Of a stretch of DNA of 64,000 bases, positions 1-12,650 are shown piece after piece (within the stretch, counting starts at the first letter, position 1; the number at the start of each line of letters is the position of its first letter). This DNA comes from Gavia stellata (Eukaryota > Chordata > Aves > Gaviiformes > Gaviidae). Location of the stretch: the NCBI RefSeq assembly GCF_030936135.1, contig NC_082596.1, positions 12,872,155-12,936,154 on the forward strand, written 5' to 3'. The position numbers and the translations under genes were made by a program. Under the pieces are notes generated by a model. It did not search any database. It had not been told where the DNA came from and saw only the letters and a list, made by a program, of their open reading frames with translations.

Positions 1-1250
1 CCCAACTGCCCGGGGCGGAGCGCGGTTCGCGCTGGCCGCGCGCGCTGGCGGCGGCGGCCGCGAGGGCCTCGCTGCGGGCCCGGCCTCGGTGGGCGCCTCG
101 CGCCCTCCCTCAGGCGCGGAGGCGCTGCCCCCGAGGGGGCGCGGCGGGGAGCCTGGCCCCCAGCCGGCGCCCGGTTCCCCTGCGCCCCACAGGCCGGGGG
201 CGGGCCGGGCTTCGGAGGCGGGGGCTGTGTGAGGGACATCCCGCCTCGCTCGGGGCTGAGGCGAGCGCGGCGGCGGGGCGGGTTTCCCCGGGGCGGTGCG
301 CGGCGTGTGGGAGCGGAACTCGGCCTGGGCGGCATTCCTGAGCCGGGACGGGGGCTCGCCCTGCCGTGCCCTGCTCCCGGGAGGCTTCACCTGCCCCTCT
401 GGCCGGTCTGCAGTAGCAAAGCAAAAGAAGAAGCGCCCTCTGCTATTACATAAACGACAAACGTGGATTCATTCGTCGTACTCCTAAAACCACTGCTTCA
501 CCGCAAAGAGTCCTCTTCACATAATTACAGAAGCGTGCTTGCTTCGCAGTCCCCACCGCCCGCAGGCCGCCGCGGGTCCGGCCTGGCTCGGCGCCGTCGG
601 GAGGACGAGACTTCCCCCGCCGTCGGCCTCCGCCTCCCCCGAGGGAACGCGCCGCTCGCGCCCCTGCCCCGAGCGCGCGGACAGCACTTTCCCGCGCCCG
701 CGTTCTCACCGCCTCGCGGCGTGCGGGTGGCGGGAGCGCTAAGGCCATCGCTTCCCGGCTGTCAGGGGAGTCGTTCACCTTGAAGAAGTAATGAGCTCTT
801 AGGGGAGGGTTATGCAGAATTTCCTGTTCCTTCGTGCGCGATGCAAAAGCCCTGTCTTCCTCGATGCGTAACCGTAGGTCAGGATCACATGGAAAAAAGG
901 CATTTTCCTTTGAAATCCTGTTTCCTTCCTCACGCAGCCTCACAGAAGCCACGGATATGGGGACTAACCTTTGGAAACTTCGAGCTGCCCTGAAGGAAGG
1001 AAAAAAAAAGATTAAAAAGTACATTAAATGCGAATGTGCAGTCAGTGTTGGACCGTCTGACATGGGGGCATTTCCCGCCCCATCGCCTGTGCGAAGTAAA
1101 AGCGGGTGTCAGGCCGCGGCTGGCATCGGCTCGGCCGCCCCTCCGCGTCTGCCAGGCTGCGACCTCCTGCCAGCGCCTGCGCCAGCCCCACCGGCCGCAG
1201 CTCAGCCCCTCTCTGTGCCCGGCTAGTCCACGGCTGCAGCCCTTGGAACT
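1..1250. promoter_or_regulatory. CpG island, probable promoter of a gene off the left edge
   Basis: The first 1.25 kb is strongly GC-rich with dense CpG, in two blocks (about 1-780 and 1070-1230) separated by a more AT-rich stretch. It then falls abruptly to AT-rich DNA. An E2F-like TTTCCCGC lies at 1071-1078. Possible minus-strand splice donors (a GGTGAG read near 703-712 and an AAGGTGAA read near 774-782) are visible, but nothing proves their use. No protein was recognised in any frame; the long frames are Arg/Pro/Ala/Gly-rich, as expected of GC-rich non-coding DNA. In other vertebrates the gene upstream of TMEM65 and divergent from it is TRMT12, so a leftward TRMT12 promoter is a reasonable inference, not something seen here. 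Confidence 0.6.
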
Positions 1251-4200
1251 CCTGTTCTTTGCAAAGGATTTTGGGTCAGGCAGCAACAGTATTGCACAGG
1301 AACTTCCCCAAGCAATGCCCCACACTAACAAAGCCAGAAATGCTGCCAGATCGCTGAAGGATTGTATTGCAAAATCCATGGACGTGGACAAAGTGCATGT
1401 TTTAATCCCATGCCGAAAGGCGTAACTCTGACCCAGTGAGCATCCCCACACCAGATAATAGAGGTTAGGGTTTACAATGTGAAAAGTGTTTATTTTGCTT
1501 AGATTTGAAGATGGCTGAATCACACTGATTTCAGACTTGCCTGAATCATTTTACTCCTCAACTAAGTATGAAGCTGCTGAATATGAATACAAGTATTTGA
1601 TTTGAAATGAAAAGCAATGTAAATCAAGTAGATCTGGCTACTTGATAATTCTCAATAACCCACATGAGAATACTTATTTATATGAGGTGTAATTTCAAGA
1701 AATCAACAACTTAAAACACCATTTATGGAAATAAAATTCCCTGCCCTCCCGAGGCTCTTCCAACTTCATTTAATATCCTCATCAGTAAAGAGGATCTTAA
1801 ATCTATTTTTGCAGTACAGGCTTCAGGATCAGAGGCAATGCTGTAGTACATATTTATATTGCTTTAAGGACATGTGGATTAAATGGAATCCATTAAATGG
1901 ATTTTCAGGTTTAAATGCATGCATTTACAGGCATATTTTACAGATGTTATTCAGGCATGTAAGTACAGCCATGGATATCTGCAGATTATTTTGTGCATAA
2001 ACACTTCCAGGTTGCAAACATTCCGGAAATCCTGGTGTTAGTAAAGTGTATCAGATCAAATTCCTACATTTTTTACACAAGTTCTTCAGAAAACTTGTTG
2101 CAGTGTTTAAGACTCCTACTTTTCATTTAAGTTCAATTAAAAAAAGAAATCTAAACTTGATTATCATGCATACAATATGTAGGAAGATGATACCTACTGG
2201 GTATTGTTAATTTTGCAATTCACACTATGTAGTTTCAAGTGTGGAATAATAAACAAATTTCAACTTTGTTCCACAAGCATAATTCTACTGAATTCAGTTA
2301 GTTATATATACAAATTCAGGAAAATTTGTCATATTATTTCTAGGGTTAAATGCAGTCTCAACTTCTTTGTAAATCTGGGGGTTAGATCCTATTCTAAGTA
2401 CATTCATATTAATACTCCTATTAAAAAGTTTTCTTAGTTGGGGACTTCTGCAATTTCTTGTTCATAAACTATCAAACAAATTAAGCAGAAAGCTCCTTTA
2501 TTTGTCTAAATAGATTAATTGCTAAGGGCAAATAGTCCTGAAAGCCAAGGTGAAGGTTGTTCCACGTATCATTCTGGCTGTGTGTACCTGACTTGGTAAA
2601 CGTGTCAGGTGTCGGGCCTACACCTCATGACAAGGCAGCGCCAAAGAACATGCCCCAGGGAGTTGTTGCATAATAAATAAGAACTTACCACTCAAAAATG
2701 CTTTCCGAATAATTTAATACACCTCCTATAGTTAGAGAAGTGCAGATCAATTTATTGCAATAACAAATACAAGTCACTGGAATTCTTTGATGTTCTTTCT
2801 ATACAGCATGTGGCAGAAGGTTGGGGTTTTACTCGCAGTCATGTAAAAATTATTTTGGGGGGGTTTTGACAGCTCAGAGTGGTCAAAATTCACATATTTT
2901 TTTCAAAAGCTATTAAAATTTTTCAATTTGAGATTTTTAGAACAAGAGGAACTGCATAAACACAAATTATCAAGTGCAGCGTCTGATGGTTTCCTTGAAC
3001 TACAGCTGTGTAAGTGGCATGTGCTGAAATAACTGGAGATAAAGCAATCTTTATTACCTTCTGGAATGGTAGAACTGCATACTTCCTATACCAGTCTGCC
3101 GAGGCCATGTTTAGGGTCTGTGCCCATATATGATGGCCACATCTAAAACCACTTTTTGGCAAAACAACTTTTTAAAACTCCTCCTTTTCCTTAAGTGCTC
3201 TCATGAGCCCTTGAAGCCAAAGGCTTTATTGGATTAATGCCAACGCTTACCTCAGATATTACAAAATCACATGGTCTTGCAAAAATCACATTTTTATAAG
3301 TAAAAAGAATAAAAATGCTTTTTTTTCTAACTACAAGACCCTGAAAAGCTTTAAATACACACGATATCTTTGCCTCGAAATACCAGAAGTAAATTTAGCC
3401 TGAGACAACAACAATAAATTTTGTAAGAATGAAAAACGATTGGCTGCTAAGAAAAACGGGGCAAAATGTGCATTTCAAAAATTCGTTTTAGTTTGTAATG
3501 AATGTAGCAATCCATTAACTACTTCCAAATTTCATTTTTCCTTCCCAGATACCTTTTGCGGTGAGTTACCCAATATCATTTTGCATTCCTTTTATAAGAA
3601 TAAAGCTCTGTACAGTATGTCTTTCATTTTGTCATAACAGCTTTTTCATTACAGTCAGTAAGGATGTCTATATTTTGGACTGAAAAAAAAACCATGAGTC
3701 ATGAAAGGAACCTAAAGTGGATTTTCTTTTCCAAGGATGATATTCTGGCATAAAAGAGACCAGTGTATCTGCATTTTTTTAAAAGCCAAATATCAGTGTT
3801 TTATTAATGCAATTTATTAACTGGTGGATTCAGGATGTGGGTGACACCCGGCTGTGCCGTGGTGAAGCTGCTGTTTGCCTCCTGCAGAGGACAGCTTGTG
3901 TCACCAGTTCTGCCTGCCTGAACGCAGCGTTCGTGCCTTTGTCAGTGTGCGCTACTAATGAGACTGAGTCGCCAGCTAATGCAGATAGATGCATAGACTT
4001 TCCTACATCTAACTTGTCTGCAGTTTGGTATAGATTGACTTTTGTATGTGGCACTTCCAATGTGGGACTTGCAAAATATTTAAAGATTAATGTATTACTA
4101 CTTAAGGTTCAATGGGAGTGATTTACACTCACATGACTATTTTTAATATTAAAGACACCATTTGAAAAGCTAAGGTAAAACCTGTAAATATTGTTATTGA

Positions 4201-6493
4201 CATAGGACCTTTTCAATATATTAAGAATTTCCCTATAAAAATGAATGTGTTTAAGATTAGTTATTTTATTAAGTTTGGGTTTTATTCCTTCTCTGCAGCT
4301 AAATGCCATGGGCTTAGATAGCATTTCTTAAAAGAAGCTAAGAAAGCAGAAAACAATTTACTCATAGTAAACATTTCACAAAACAAATTGTAATTACTTG
4401 TTTGTGTGAAAGATCGATTTTGATTTCACATCTGCATGAAGTGACAATGTCCGTAACACATGAGCGCTCATTCTGTTTCCCTCAGCGGAGGGTGGCGTTT
4501 TTATGCTTGTTATTTGAAGAGAATGCTCACTTGGAAAGTTCAAGATGCCTAGAAGAGTTTTCTGTCTTGGCGAGGCAAGGCACGCACTGGAGAGTCAAAA
4601 TACGGGGACGAGTCTTGGGTCAGGAGACAAGACTCACAAGTGCATCATCTATATGAGGAAAAACTCTTAGTTCTGTATAGTTACTTCTCTTAGTTCTTAG
4701 TTCTATATATTTTCCCCATACTCTTTTAATGACAAACTTTCTCGTTCTCTTTAAAGTAAAGAGATGATTGCAAAGAAATGGGTTAGACCTTGCTGTTTAT
4801 GGCTGTACAATTTTCTATAAAACTGTCAGAGAAAGAGCCTCTAAGTTTTGCCTCCTGTGAAAAAAGTGCGTAAATAGAACAAATGATATTAACAGTTGCT
4901 CACTGGTGTTACTTATCTCATGTCCTAACTATGACTAGCATACTTTTAGCAAGGAGACAAGAAAAGAGAGAGAGACATAGAATATATCTAAGGACTGAAA
5001 CCCCTTCCTGGTGTTTCTCTGGCTACAGGAGGGATCTACCACTTGCCACCAGCCTCTTTTCTCTGCGAGGAAGGCAGATGTGGACACCACCATCTGATTG
5101 CCAGGCAGTGCTCTGCTGCCCAGCTCCTGCCGGGAGGTACCGTGCTTAGGGCAGCACTCACTTTTGGCTTTCTTGGCTCCAGTTCTCCTCTGTGCTGGGG
5201 CCTTTGGGAAATGCACCACTTAAGATCGCTCCTCCCTGATCCTTCACCTATACTGCTTTTGTTGTTGTTGTTTTGTTTTCCAAGCACTACATGGAGAAAT
5301 GTCTGTCTTTCATAACTCGCCACACACACACATTGTGACTGCTGCTGCAGAGCTTTGCATTCTTTTCCAGAGCTGTGAACTATGTGTTCCAGACCTGATT
5401 TAAAGACTTAACTAAGCAAGCAAAAAGAAAGAGTGATTAAAGATCCTTTTTTTTTAATTACTGCCACATAGGACTTTTTCTCCTGTCATGATGTTTGATT
5501 TTTCAAGTGCAGCTTGCTAGAGACAGACAATATTACGTCCTTGCCTGTCGGGTACCATACCCTTTCTTAACGGTTTCACCAGCTCCTCCCCACCCCCAAT
5601 CCTGTTATTAATCCACGGCAGAAAAGGCAGCATGCTTTGTTACAAATTACATATACTCAATAAAAATAACTCTAGGATGTTAAAGTAGTAAAATATATTT
5701 AAAATATCTCAGGGCAGATGCTAGAAATTTGTCCTAGGAACTGATACTCAATATTTTTCTGGATTTTAAAATTAGTTTCTGTTCTGTAGATGTTCTTGGC
5801 TGTTACTTCTTGTGAGCTCAGCATCTATTATTTGTTCACAGAACAATGTGTCTTTCCTAAAACAGGTGGGAGGCTGGAAAAGCCTGACAGCTGGTGCAGC
5901 TCATTTTCTCAAATGCGAGACAACGATTTAGAAATGGTGTGCCTGATTGAGAGGGAGAAATAGAAATAATTGTGATATTTTGTGTGGAGCACATGGAAGA
6001 GCAAATGGTGCCATCATAGTAGTTTCTCTGACCTCTACCATACTTAGTGTTAATGAGTTGTAAATGTAATAAATAAAATGCAGATCCAATGTTAATTTTT
6101 TACCTCATTAATGGAAATGTTCCCTTTGAAAACACAAATTAAATAGCAGCAGTACATATAGAACCTTGCTCTATATGTTGTTTTTTATAGTTAACAAAAA
6201 TAATTATACGTTACACTGAACTTTTTTTACCCATACAAGGTGATGCATGGCTGCATGCAGCGAGTTGTACAGCTGAAAGGCAAGATCTGGCTATTCTCAT
6301 TCAATATACGCAAAGCTGAGCCCTTGTAGAACTATTTCTCTCAGATATTTAGCAACATCTGGAATATAATTGTAGAACCCCTGAGTTACAAAGTGAAATA
6401 CGAAAGAGCAAGGCAGGTTCAACTCTGGGGCACAACATTCATTTTACCGTTTGTGCTACTTGTTTTGTGAAAGACAAAAGTGTAGAGAATCAG
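1251..6493. other. AT-rich intergenic DNA without recognised genes
   Basis: Only short chance ORFs occur here, none with recognisable domains or splice-site-bounded coding character. A locally GC-rich patch with nested short inverted repeats sits at about 2560-2660. A short GTT-rich run lies near 5262-5280. Nothing else could be supported. Confidence 0.6.
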
Positions 6494-6590
6494 AATTATA
6501 CTGGAAACTAGATGACATACCACAGCAGAAAATGTGGTCTTCCTGAAAAATCCTGCCTTATAGAGGAAATTCCAGCTGTGGCAACATTGA
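6494..6590 (+). repeat. Copy A of a diverged ~95-bp duplicated segment
   Basis: This segment and 7902-7986 share an identical block of 18-19 bases at the start (AATTATACTGGAAACTAGA) and a second identical block (GCAGAAAATGTGGTCT). Weaker similarity continues to a common AACATTG. Both copies are on the same strand. They may be a local duplication or two copies of an old interspersed family that I do not recognise. Confidence 0.65.
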
Positions 6591-7137
6591 TCTCCCTGTC
6601 ATGACATGTCTGCCAGAGTTTTCGTCCACTTCTCAGTAGGACTATGTTCAGCGTTACCAAACAGTCTTGAGGTTCGCACTGTAATTGCCAGTCTCATTGA
6701 ACTCCACTACCGGTACAAAGCCTTAGCAGAAAAAATCATAGTGGAAAAGCTCAGTTTTGTGAAGTCACATGCAGAACAACCCTGCCCCTCCTTCCCCTGC
6801 CCTTTGCATACACAGTCCCAAACGGGAGCTATTTGCTAATCTGTGGGCTACTAAATTTAGCCAGTTCTTGATAACTGAAAATGGTTCACAGGCCCGAATT
6901 GTATTGCTGGTCACCAGTGAGACCACTTCAAACTAGTTAACACCAGTTAGCTAATACAAAAAACAATTGAAAGTGTCAGGTGCTCTGTATTGCGGCATTT
7001 TTTGATTTATGAAGCATACTGGAAAGAATAATTTTCTGGTTTTAGCTAAAACAACACATCTCTCAGGATGATTTCAGTCTTCAGAAGAGCTGATCTGGGA
7101 GATATTTGTTCACAGACAATATGTGAGAGACAAAAAT

Positions 7138-7890
7138 CACAGAATCACTAAGGTTGAAAAAGACCTGTAAGATCAAGTCCAACCATCAACTAACACCACC
7201 ATGCCCATTAAACCATGTCCCACAATGCCTCGTCCACACGTTCCTTGAATACCTCCAGCGATGGTGATTCCACCACTTCCCCGGGCAGCCTGTTCCAGTG
7301 TCTCACCACTCTCTCAGTAAAGAAATTTTTCCTAATATCCAGCCTAAACCTCCCCTGGTGCAACTTGAGGCCATTTCCTCTAGTCCTGTCACTTGTCACT
7401 TGGGAGAAGAGACCAAAACCCACCTCACCACAACCCCCTTTCAGGTAATTGTAGAGAGCGATGAGGTCTCCCCTCAGCCTCCTCTTCTCCAGACTGAACA
7501 ACCCCAGTTCCCTCAGCCGCTCCTCATAAGACTTGTGCTCCAGACCCCTCACCAGCTTCGTCGCCCTTCTCTGGACACGCTCCAGCACCTCAATGTCCTT
7601 CTTGTAGTGAGGGGCCCAAAACTGAACACAGTATTCGAGGTGCGGCCTCACCAGAGCCGAGTACAGGGGCACGATCACCTCCCTACTCCTGCTGGCCACG
7701 CTATTTCTGATACAAGCCAGGATGCCGTTGGCCTTCTTGGCCACCTGGGCACACTGCTGGCTCATATTCAGCCGGCTGTCAATCAACACCCCCAGGTCCT
7801 TTTCTGCGGGGGAGCTTTCCAGCCACTCGTCCCCAAGCCTGTAGTGTTGCATGGGGTTGTTGTGACCAAAGTGCAGGACCTGGCACTTCG
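7138..7890 (-). mobile_element. CR1 LINE, 5'-truncated 3' end (minus strand)
   Basis: On the minus strand this is the 3' end of a chicken-repeat-1 non-LTR retrotransposon. The CACAGAAT seen at 7138 on the plus strand is the terminal ATTCTGTG octamer. The minus-strand frame 7208-7852 (about 214 codons) is uninterrupted and matches the end of the reverse transcriptase ORF of the long CR1 at 27045-30460, ending WDMV where the other copies end WDVA. Similarity stops abruptly near 7890, which is the usual 5' truncation of target-primed reverse transcription. The copy cannot move on its own, having neither endonuclease nor RT palm domain. Confidence 0.93.
7208..7852 (-). pseudogene. CR1 ORF2 C-terminal fragment
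   Basis: About 214 codons of the ORF2 C-terminal region downstream of the RT catalytic motifs, with segments such as [26 protein letters not shown] and [17 protein letters not shown]. The frame is open but has no RT palm motif (no FADD) and no endonuclease. It is a dead fragment whose open frame reflects the recent age of the insertion. It differs from the copies at 20736-21272 and 28607-30265 at a modest number of residues. Confidence 0.9.
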
Positions 7891-7901
7891 GACAGTATCC
7901 A

Positions 7902-7986
7902 AATTATACTGGAAACTAGACCTGCCATGGCAGAAAATGTGGTCTCCTTGGAAGATCCTCCCTGGTAGAGGAGGATCCTAACATTG
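7902..7986 (+). repeat. Copy B of the ~95-bp duplicated segment
   Basis: Matches 6494-6590 with two long identical blocks and several small indels. It begins about a dozen bases beyond the 5' truncation point of the 7138-7890 CR1, so the CR1 lies between the two copies and next to this one. Confidence 0.65.
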
Positions 7987-8924
7987 CTCCCATGAAAAGC
8001 CTTCAGCAACGTGTTTGTAAATGATTGAATCTGGTCGGCAAGACGACAGTTCTGAGCATTAACCATGCACGAGGCTGGGGTAGAGGGGTTAGTGTAATTC
8101 AGACTGCGTATAGCTGCCATCCTGATGAGGGGGTGGGAAGAAGAGGGTGGGTTCATCTCACATGAAGCAGAGTGCAAGCGATTTGTAGCATAGTGCAAAA
8201 GAAGGTTCGGAGTGATGATCAGTCTAGCCTTTCTTCTCCCAGGGAAATCCAGACCTTAGTATAAACAGTGATAAACTTCATGGGGTTGATGCAGAAATCT
8301 GGACTAATGTCCAGCAGACTTTTGCCTGATGTAAAAGAGTTGAAGCTGGACATCCAACCAGCCCCCCTTCCTCTGTTAATGGAGAGAAGTAAGCTCACTT
8401 CAGCTCTTTGGTTTTATCACCATCTCGAGAAGCCTGGGGTGGGATTCCTCTCAGCTGACTGCTGTCTAAAAGCCTACTCTACATTGACTATCCAGGCTTC
8501 CGGAGAAGTCAGTGAAGAGGTACAGACACCCACTGTCTTAGACACTTATCTTTCAAGAGGTGGAATCCTCCAGAGATATCAGAGAAGACATCTTCTCATT
8601 GCCTGTCCAGGGAAGCTGGATGGTTCCCAACCTTTCATTTGACTTAAGCTGGGTGACGAAAGTGTACCACTAAGGGCTGAATAGCATAGTCTCCACTGAC
8701 GATGAAAGAAGTGGCCTCTTAAATTTTGGTAGGGTGCCGAAACTAACCTGACTGATTTTCTACACGCTCGGAGAGGTGGCTCCAGTTCCCCCACTATCCC
8801 TCTTAACTGCAAGGGATATGGAGCACAGATGTTCTGTTTTATGAACTGGTTTTATATGTTAAAATTAAGGCATTGAAAATACAAAAATTCTAGCAATTCA
8901 AGTATTTAAGATTAAATATTATTT

Positions 8925-8990
8925 GCATTGATATGTATAACATGTATATGTATGATATGCATATAGATGCAGATTATATGCATATATTAC
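8925..8990. repeat. AT/TG dinucleotide-rich low-complexity tract
   Basis: An irregular run of TATG, CATATG and TATA units, a degraded microsatellite with no strict period. Confidence 0.6.
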
Positions 8991-11900
8991 AAAGGTACAC
9001 TGCATACTACATTTGAAAAGAAAAATCCAAATCAGTGTCCTGTTTTGAAAACATTGTCATAGCCTTTTCTCATTTTTCTCTCAAGTATATTAATGCAATG
9101 CAGTTTTGTGAAGTGTTCTGATTTTGGTATTTCATTTTCCTACAGGAAAAAAAAAATCATCATTCTGCTCTTGTGGGTTAGTCAGAGACTTTAAAGGGAC
9201 TGTTTATGAGCATGCTATCTGAAGCGCTGCATAACAGGATGTGAAATATCAACCAGTAGTTCTTGTACATAAAATAACTCATGTTTTTCAGAAAGAGATT
9301 CAGCTTTGTTTTGAAGATTGCGAGGAGCAAAGAATTGTTTTCAGAACTTAACGCTTGACTTCTAAACAAAGTTTTACTCCTAGTTAGCAAAGTCCTTGAA
9401 GCTTCCTAAGTTGATATCAAACTCTAGCATTGGCTCTGATTAGAGCCACATCAAATACTTGCACTGGAACCTGACACCCCATGAACTTTGCTCAGCCTTA
9501 TGTTCCACTGCACTGTTGGTGTTTAATAAACATGAAAACTGTAATTGCACTTTTGGTCAATATTCATTTCCTATAAAAGCCACCGAAACTTGTGATTTAA
9601 ATGTAAAACCAGCTTAATAATGGCGCTTTTGGCTGAATGTCTCCTTTAGACTTGGACTAAACGAAACTCTCAGGATATTTGCAGGTATGAAGATAAAAGG
9701 AAAAACTCATGCAAATCCTTATGAATAAAGAGAGAGAGGTTTTGCACAGCTTGAAAGCTCAATTCTTCTGTGACAGGGGAACTTCACATCCAACAGCAAA
9801 ATTTAATTTCAGCCTGCTTGCTTGGTTGGTTGCGTTAGCAGCTGGGAAAGAACGCCCGCTCAGTGCAGCCGCTTGTCCAGCCAGCCCCTGGGTGCTCGGT
9901 GGCCTGGCCGGAAGATGGCAGGCGTGTTTTGTGGGAGGAAGGAAAGGGTGCCAAACAGACAGATATTCTGGTGGTAGGAATAAGATAATTCACAGTCAAG
10001 AGTAGAAACGTTAACATTATTTTCATTATCCTCGTAATGCTTAAACTGTACGATAACAAAAGATAACAAAACCTGCAATGATTTACAGCTGCATATGGCC
10101 AGGGGGAGGGAAGAAGTGCTTGGGGAAGCAAGCCCCTCTGACCCCCCCGGCATCGCTGATTTGGGACGTGCTCCTGAGTGACGGAACAGGGTGCCAGCCT
10201 TGCACCTGTGCTGCCCCACATTGAGTGTCTGGCTCTGTAACAGCAGTTCTGAAAAAGCCACGGGAGAATCCCACAATTAGGTTACAAGTATTACCCCCAA
10301 ACCTCCTCCCAACTCTGGGCTTTCTGATCCAGCATCCGCTCTCACAACTGCCAGGAGGTATCTTTTCTTGCCTTATGATGTTATAGTGAATTATAATCTG
10401 CTGTTAATTCTTTACTTTGCTGTGTTACTATTTCCTTCTTTCCTTCCATAACTTCAGCATGGGGAGGAGCAAGGATAAGCATGCAATGAATTTAGATACT
10501 GCTTTACAGTCTGACACTTTCCCCTCTCAGCTGTCAAAGACTGGCAATTTCTCAATCCTTTCCAGAACTGCAAACAGTCCTTTTAGTTCCTTAGAAGTAG
10601 AAGAATTCTGCCTACATTCCAGCTGTTGGTAACTGGATAAAGCTCTTGGTTTAACAACTCATTTTGAATTGGCTAGAAGTGCAAATTGAGGAAAGCAAAG
10701 TACTTGCTTCCCAGCAGGGGCTGAACATTCGGTTTCTACAAAGCTCCTATTTACTGACCTGGCACTCCTCGGTGTGGAAATGCTCGATAAATAACACAAA
10801 GTTGAAGAAATACACATACCACTTAGAGCAAAATGTCACGATGCTCATAATGTCTCTGAACTTAGGGGAGATAATTTCACAGTTTTTGACCAGGACTGCA
10901 AGAAGTGTGACTTTCTAGACCAAGGAGCTTTAATGTAATTGTAAGATACTCCACTTTACTAGAGAGCTGAATTGCTGGCAGTTATTTTCATTTGTAGGCT
11001 TTAGCTGATCTTTCAGATATCCTGGGCACGGGTCACTGGTTTCCCCAAAGGTCGGGACAGGGGACTTGAACATAATTTCATTTTGTAATGGAAACTGGCA
11101 AAGGGAGCAAAGGACAGGGTTGTGAAGAGATGGGGTAATATTACATAGACATTTGTCAAAGGTTTTTAAGTGAGACATGTTGTATCACTGTAATCCAGCT
11201 GAGATGTTATAGATGTGTGAATAACTGAAGCCAAGTCATTGTCCTCCAGGACAGAATGAGCCTCCTGTGTCAATGGAGGCAGTAACAGTAATGCTGAGGT
11301 AGTTATGTGAGAAGTTGCTACTAGTGAGGAATCTAAGAGTCCTAAATTAAGAATTTGCTTAATTGTGGATGTGGATTTTCAACAGGAGATTCAAAGGCTC
11401 AAAATGTTTCCCATTGCCACTGACTTTTTTGGGGGCAGTATTGTGGGCTTCAGTCTACATTTCAGTTATGACCTGTGCACACTAAGCCACATCAGTGACT
11501 GTATGCAATGGCATGGAAGCATGCTATTTGAGTATTGCTAACGCTTGCGTTGGAATCATTGGACCAGGTCACCCAGGGGCTACATTCACTTATGGACCAG
11601 ATAGAGAATGGATCCCCTGTAGAAAGTTCAGTTTTCCATCATTGCTCAGGGCGGGCTGAAACACTAATGCTGTCCAAAAGCTCCAGTCTATACAATCACT
11701 TTGCTTGCAGTGGAGCTAAAGAGTGGGGAAGGATTTTTGGGAAAGAAGGCTGATAGAAACAAAACAGAACAAAGAACAAAGAGTGAAAAGGGGGTTTTTT
11801 TCATGGATTTTCATTATGGCTAAGACTTTTGTTAACCTGATTTCCATATGCATATGCTTAGCAGCTAGGATTGTCATGACCAAGGAATGAAACAGAAGCC

Positions 11901-12610
11901 TTAGATGTTTCAGTACTCAAAAGTATATGTGGAAAGTCTACAGGAATGACAGATTTCTTCTGCTTATTTGAAAATACTGCAGCCTTACAAGAAATTTCAA
12001 ATATTCCTGCAAAGGATGGTATTATATATGAGGTCGAAGAAGAAGGCATAACCCCCTCATCCTCATTACTTCATGTAAGGTAACATTTATTTCTTTTAGT
12101 TAAAAGCACTGCAGCCTTCAAACCAAAATATATCCCTATACCAGTTGATTTTTTGAGGCAATAATGTTTAGTGGTGACCACATTTTCTGCACAGGAAAAA
12201 AAGAGGATGATATAATATGCAGTAAAGGATTATTCAATTAGGTATTAGAGAAAGCTTTCCACCTACAAAGGCAGCTCAGCAGAGAGATGGGCTTCCTAGT
12301 GAGTTGTGGAAATTCTGCCATTGATGGTTTTTGTAACAGCAGGGTAGAGAAATAGCTAAAAGGAATATTCTTGATGCTTTTTACGCTAGTATAGCAAGAG
12401 TACGGATAGTCATTATTCATTTCAAATAACTTAGCATATTGATATTTCTGATACTAGCAGATGGTGATGAAAGGAATCAAAATTACTGTGAATACTTATT
12501 TTAATAACTTGCATCAGTGTATTGACTGAACGTTCATAATTAGTATCTACATAGAAAATAATGGAGTGTTTCTAACATCTGTATTATGCCACTATGATAT
12601 ATTCTGTTCT

Positions 12611-12650
12611 ATCCTATCCTACCCTATCCTACCCTACCCTATCCTATCCT
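12611..12650 (+). repeat. Pentanucleotide microsatellite (ATCCT/ACCCT)8
   Basis: Eight five-base units alternate between ATCCT and ACCCT, following the related GTTCT. The tract makes a Pro/Ile/Leu/Tyr-rich stretch in one plus-strand frame, which explains the misleading ORF at 12566-13057. Confidence 0.9.

Noticed and set aside
446..1063. Minus-strand ORF of 205 codons in the left CpG island
   Set aside because: Composition follows local base content (Arg/Ala/Gly in the GC part, Phe/Lys in the AT part), with no domain, no Kozak support and no resemblance to TRMT12 or other neighbours.
8268..8642. Plus-strand ORF of 124 codons
   Set aside because: No recognisable domain, neighbours or splice context; length is within chance for this much sequence.
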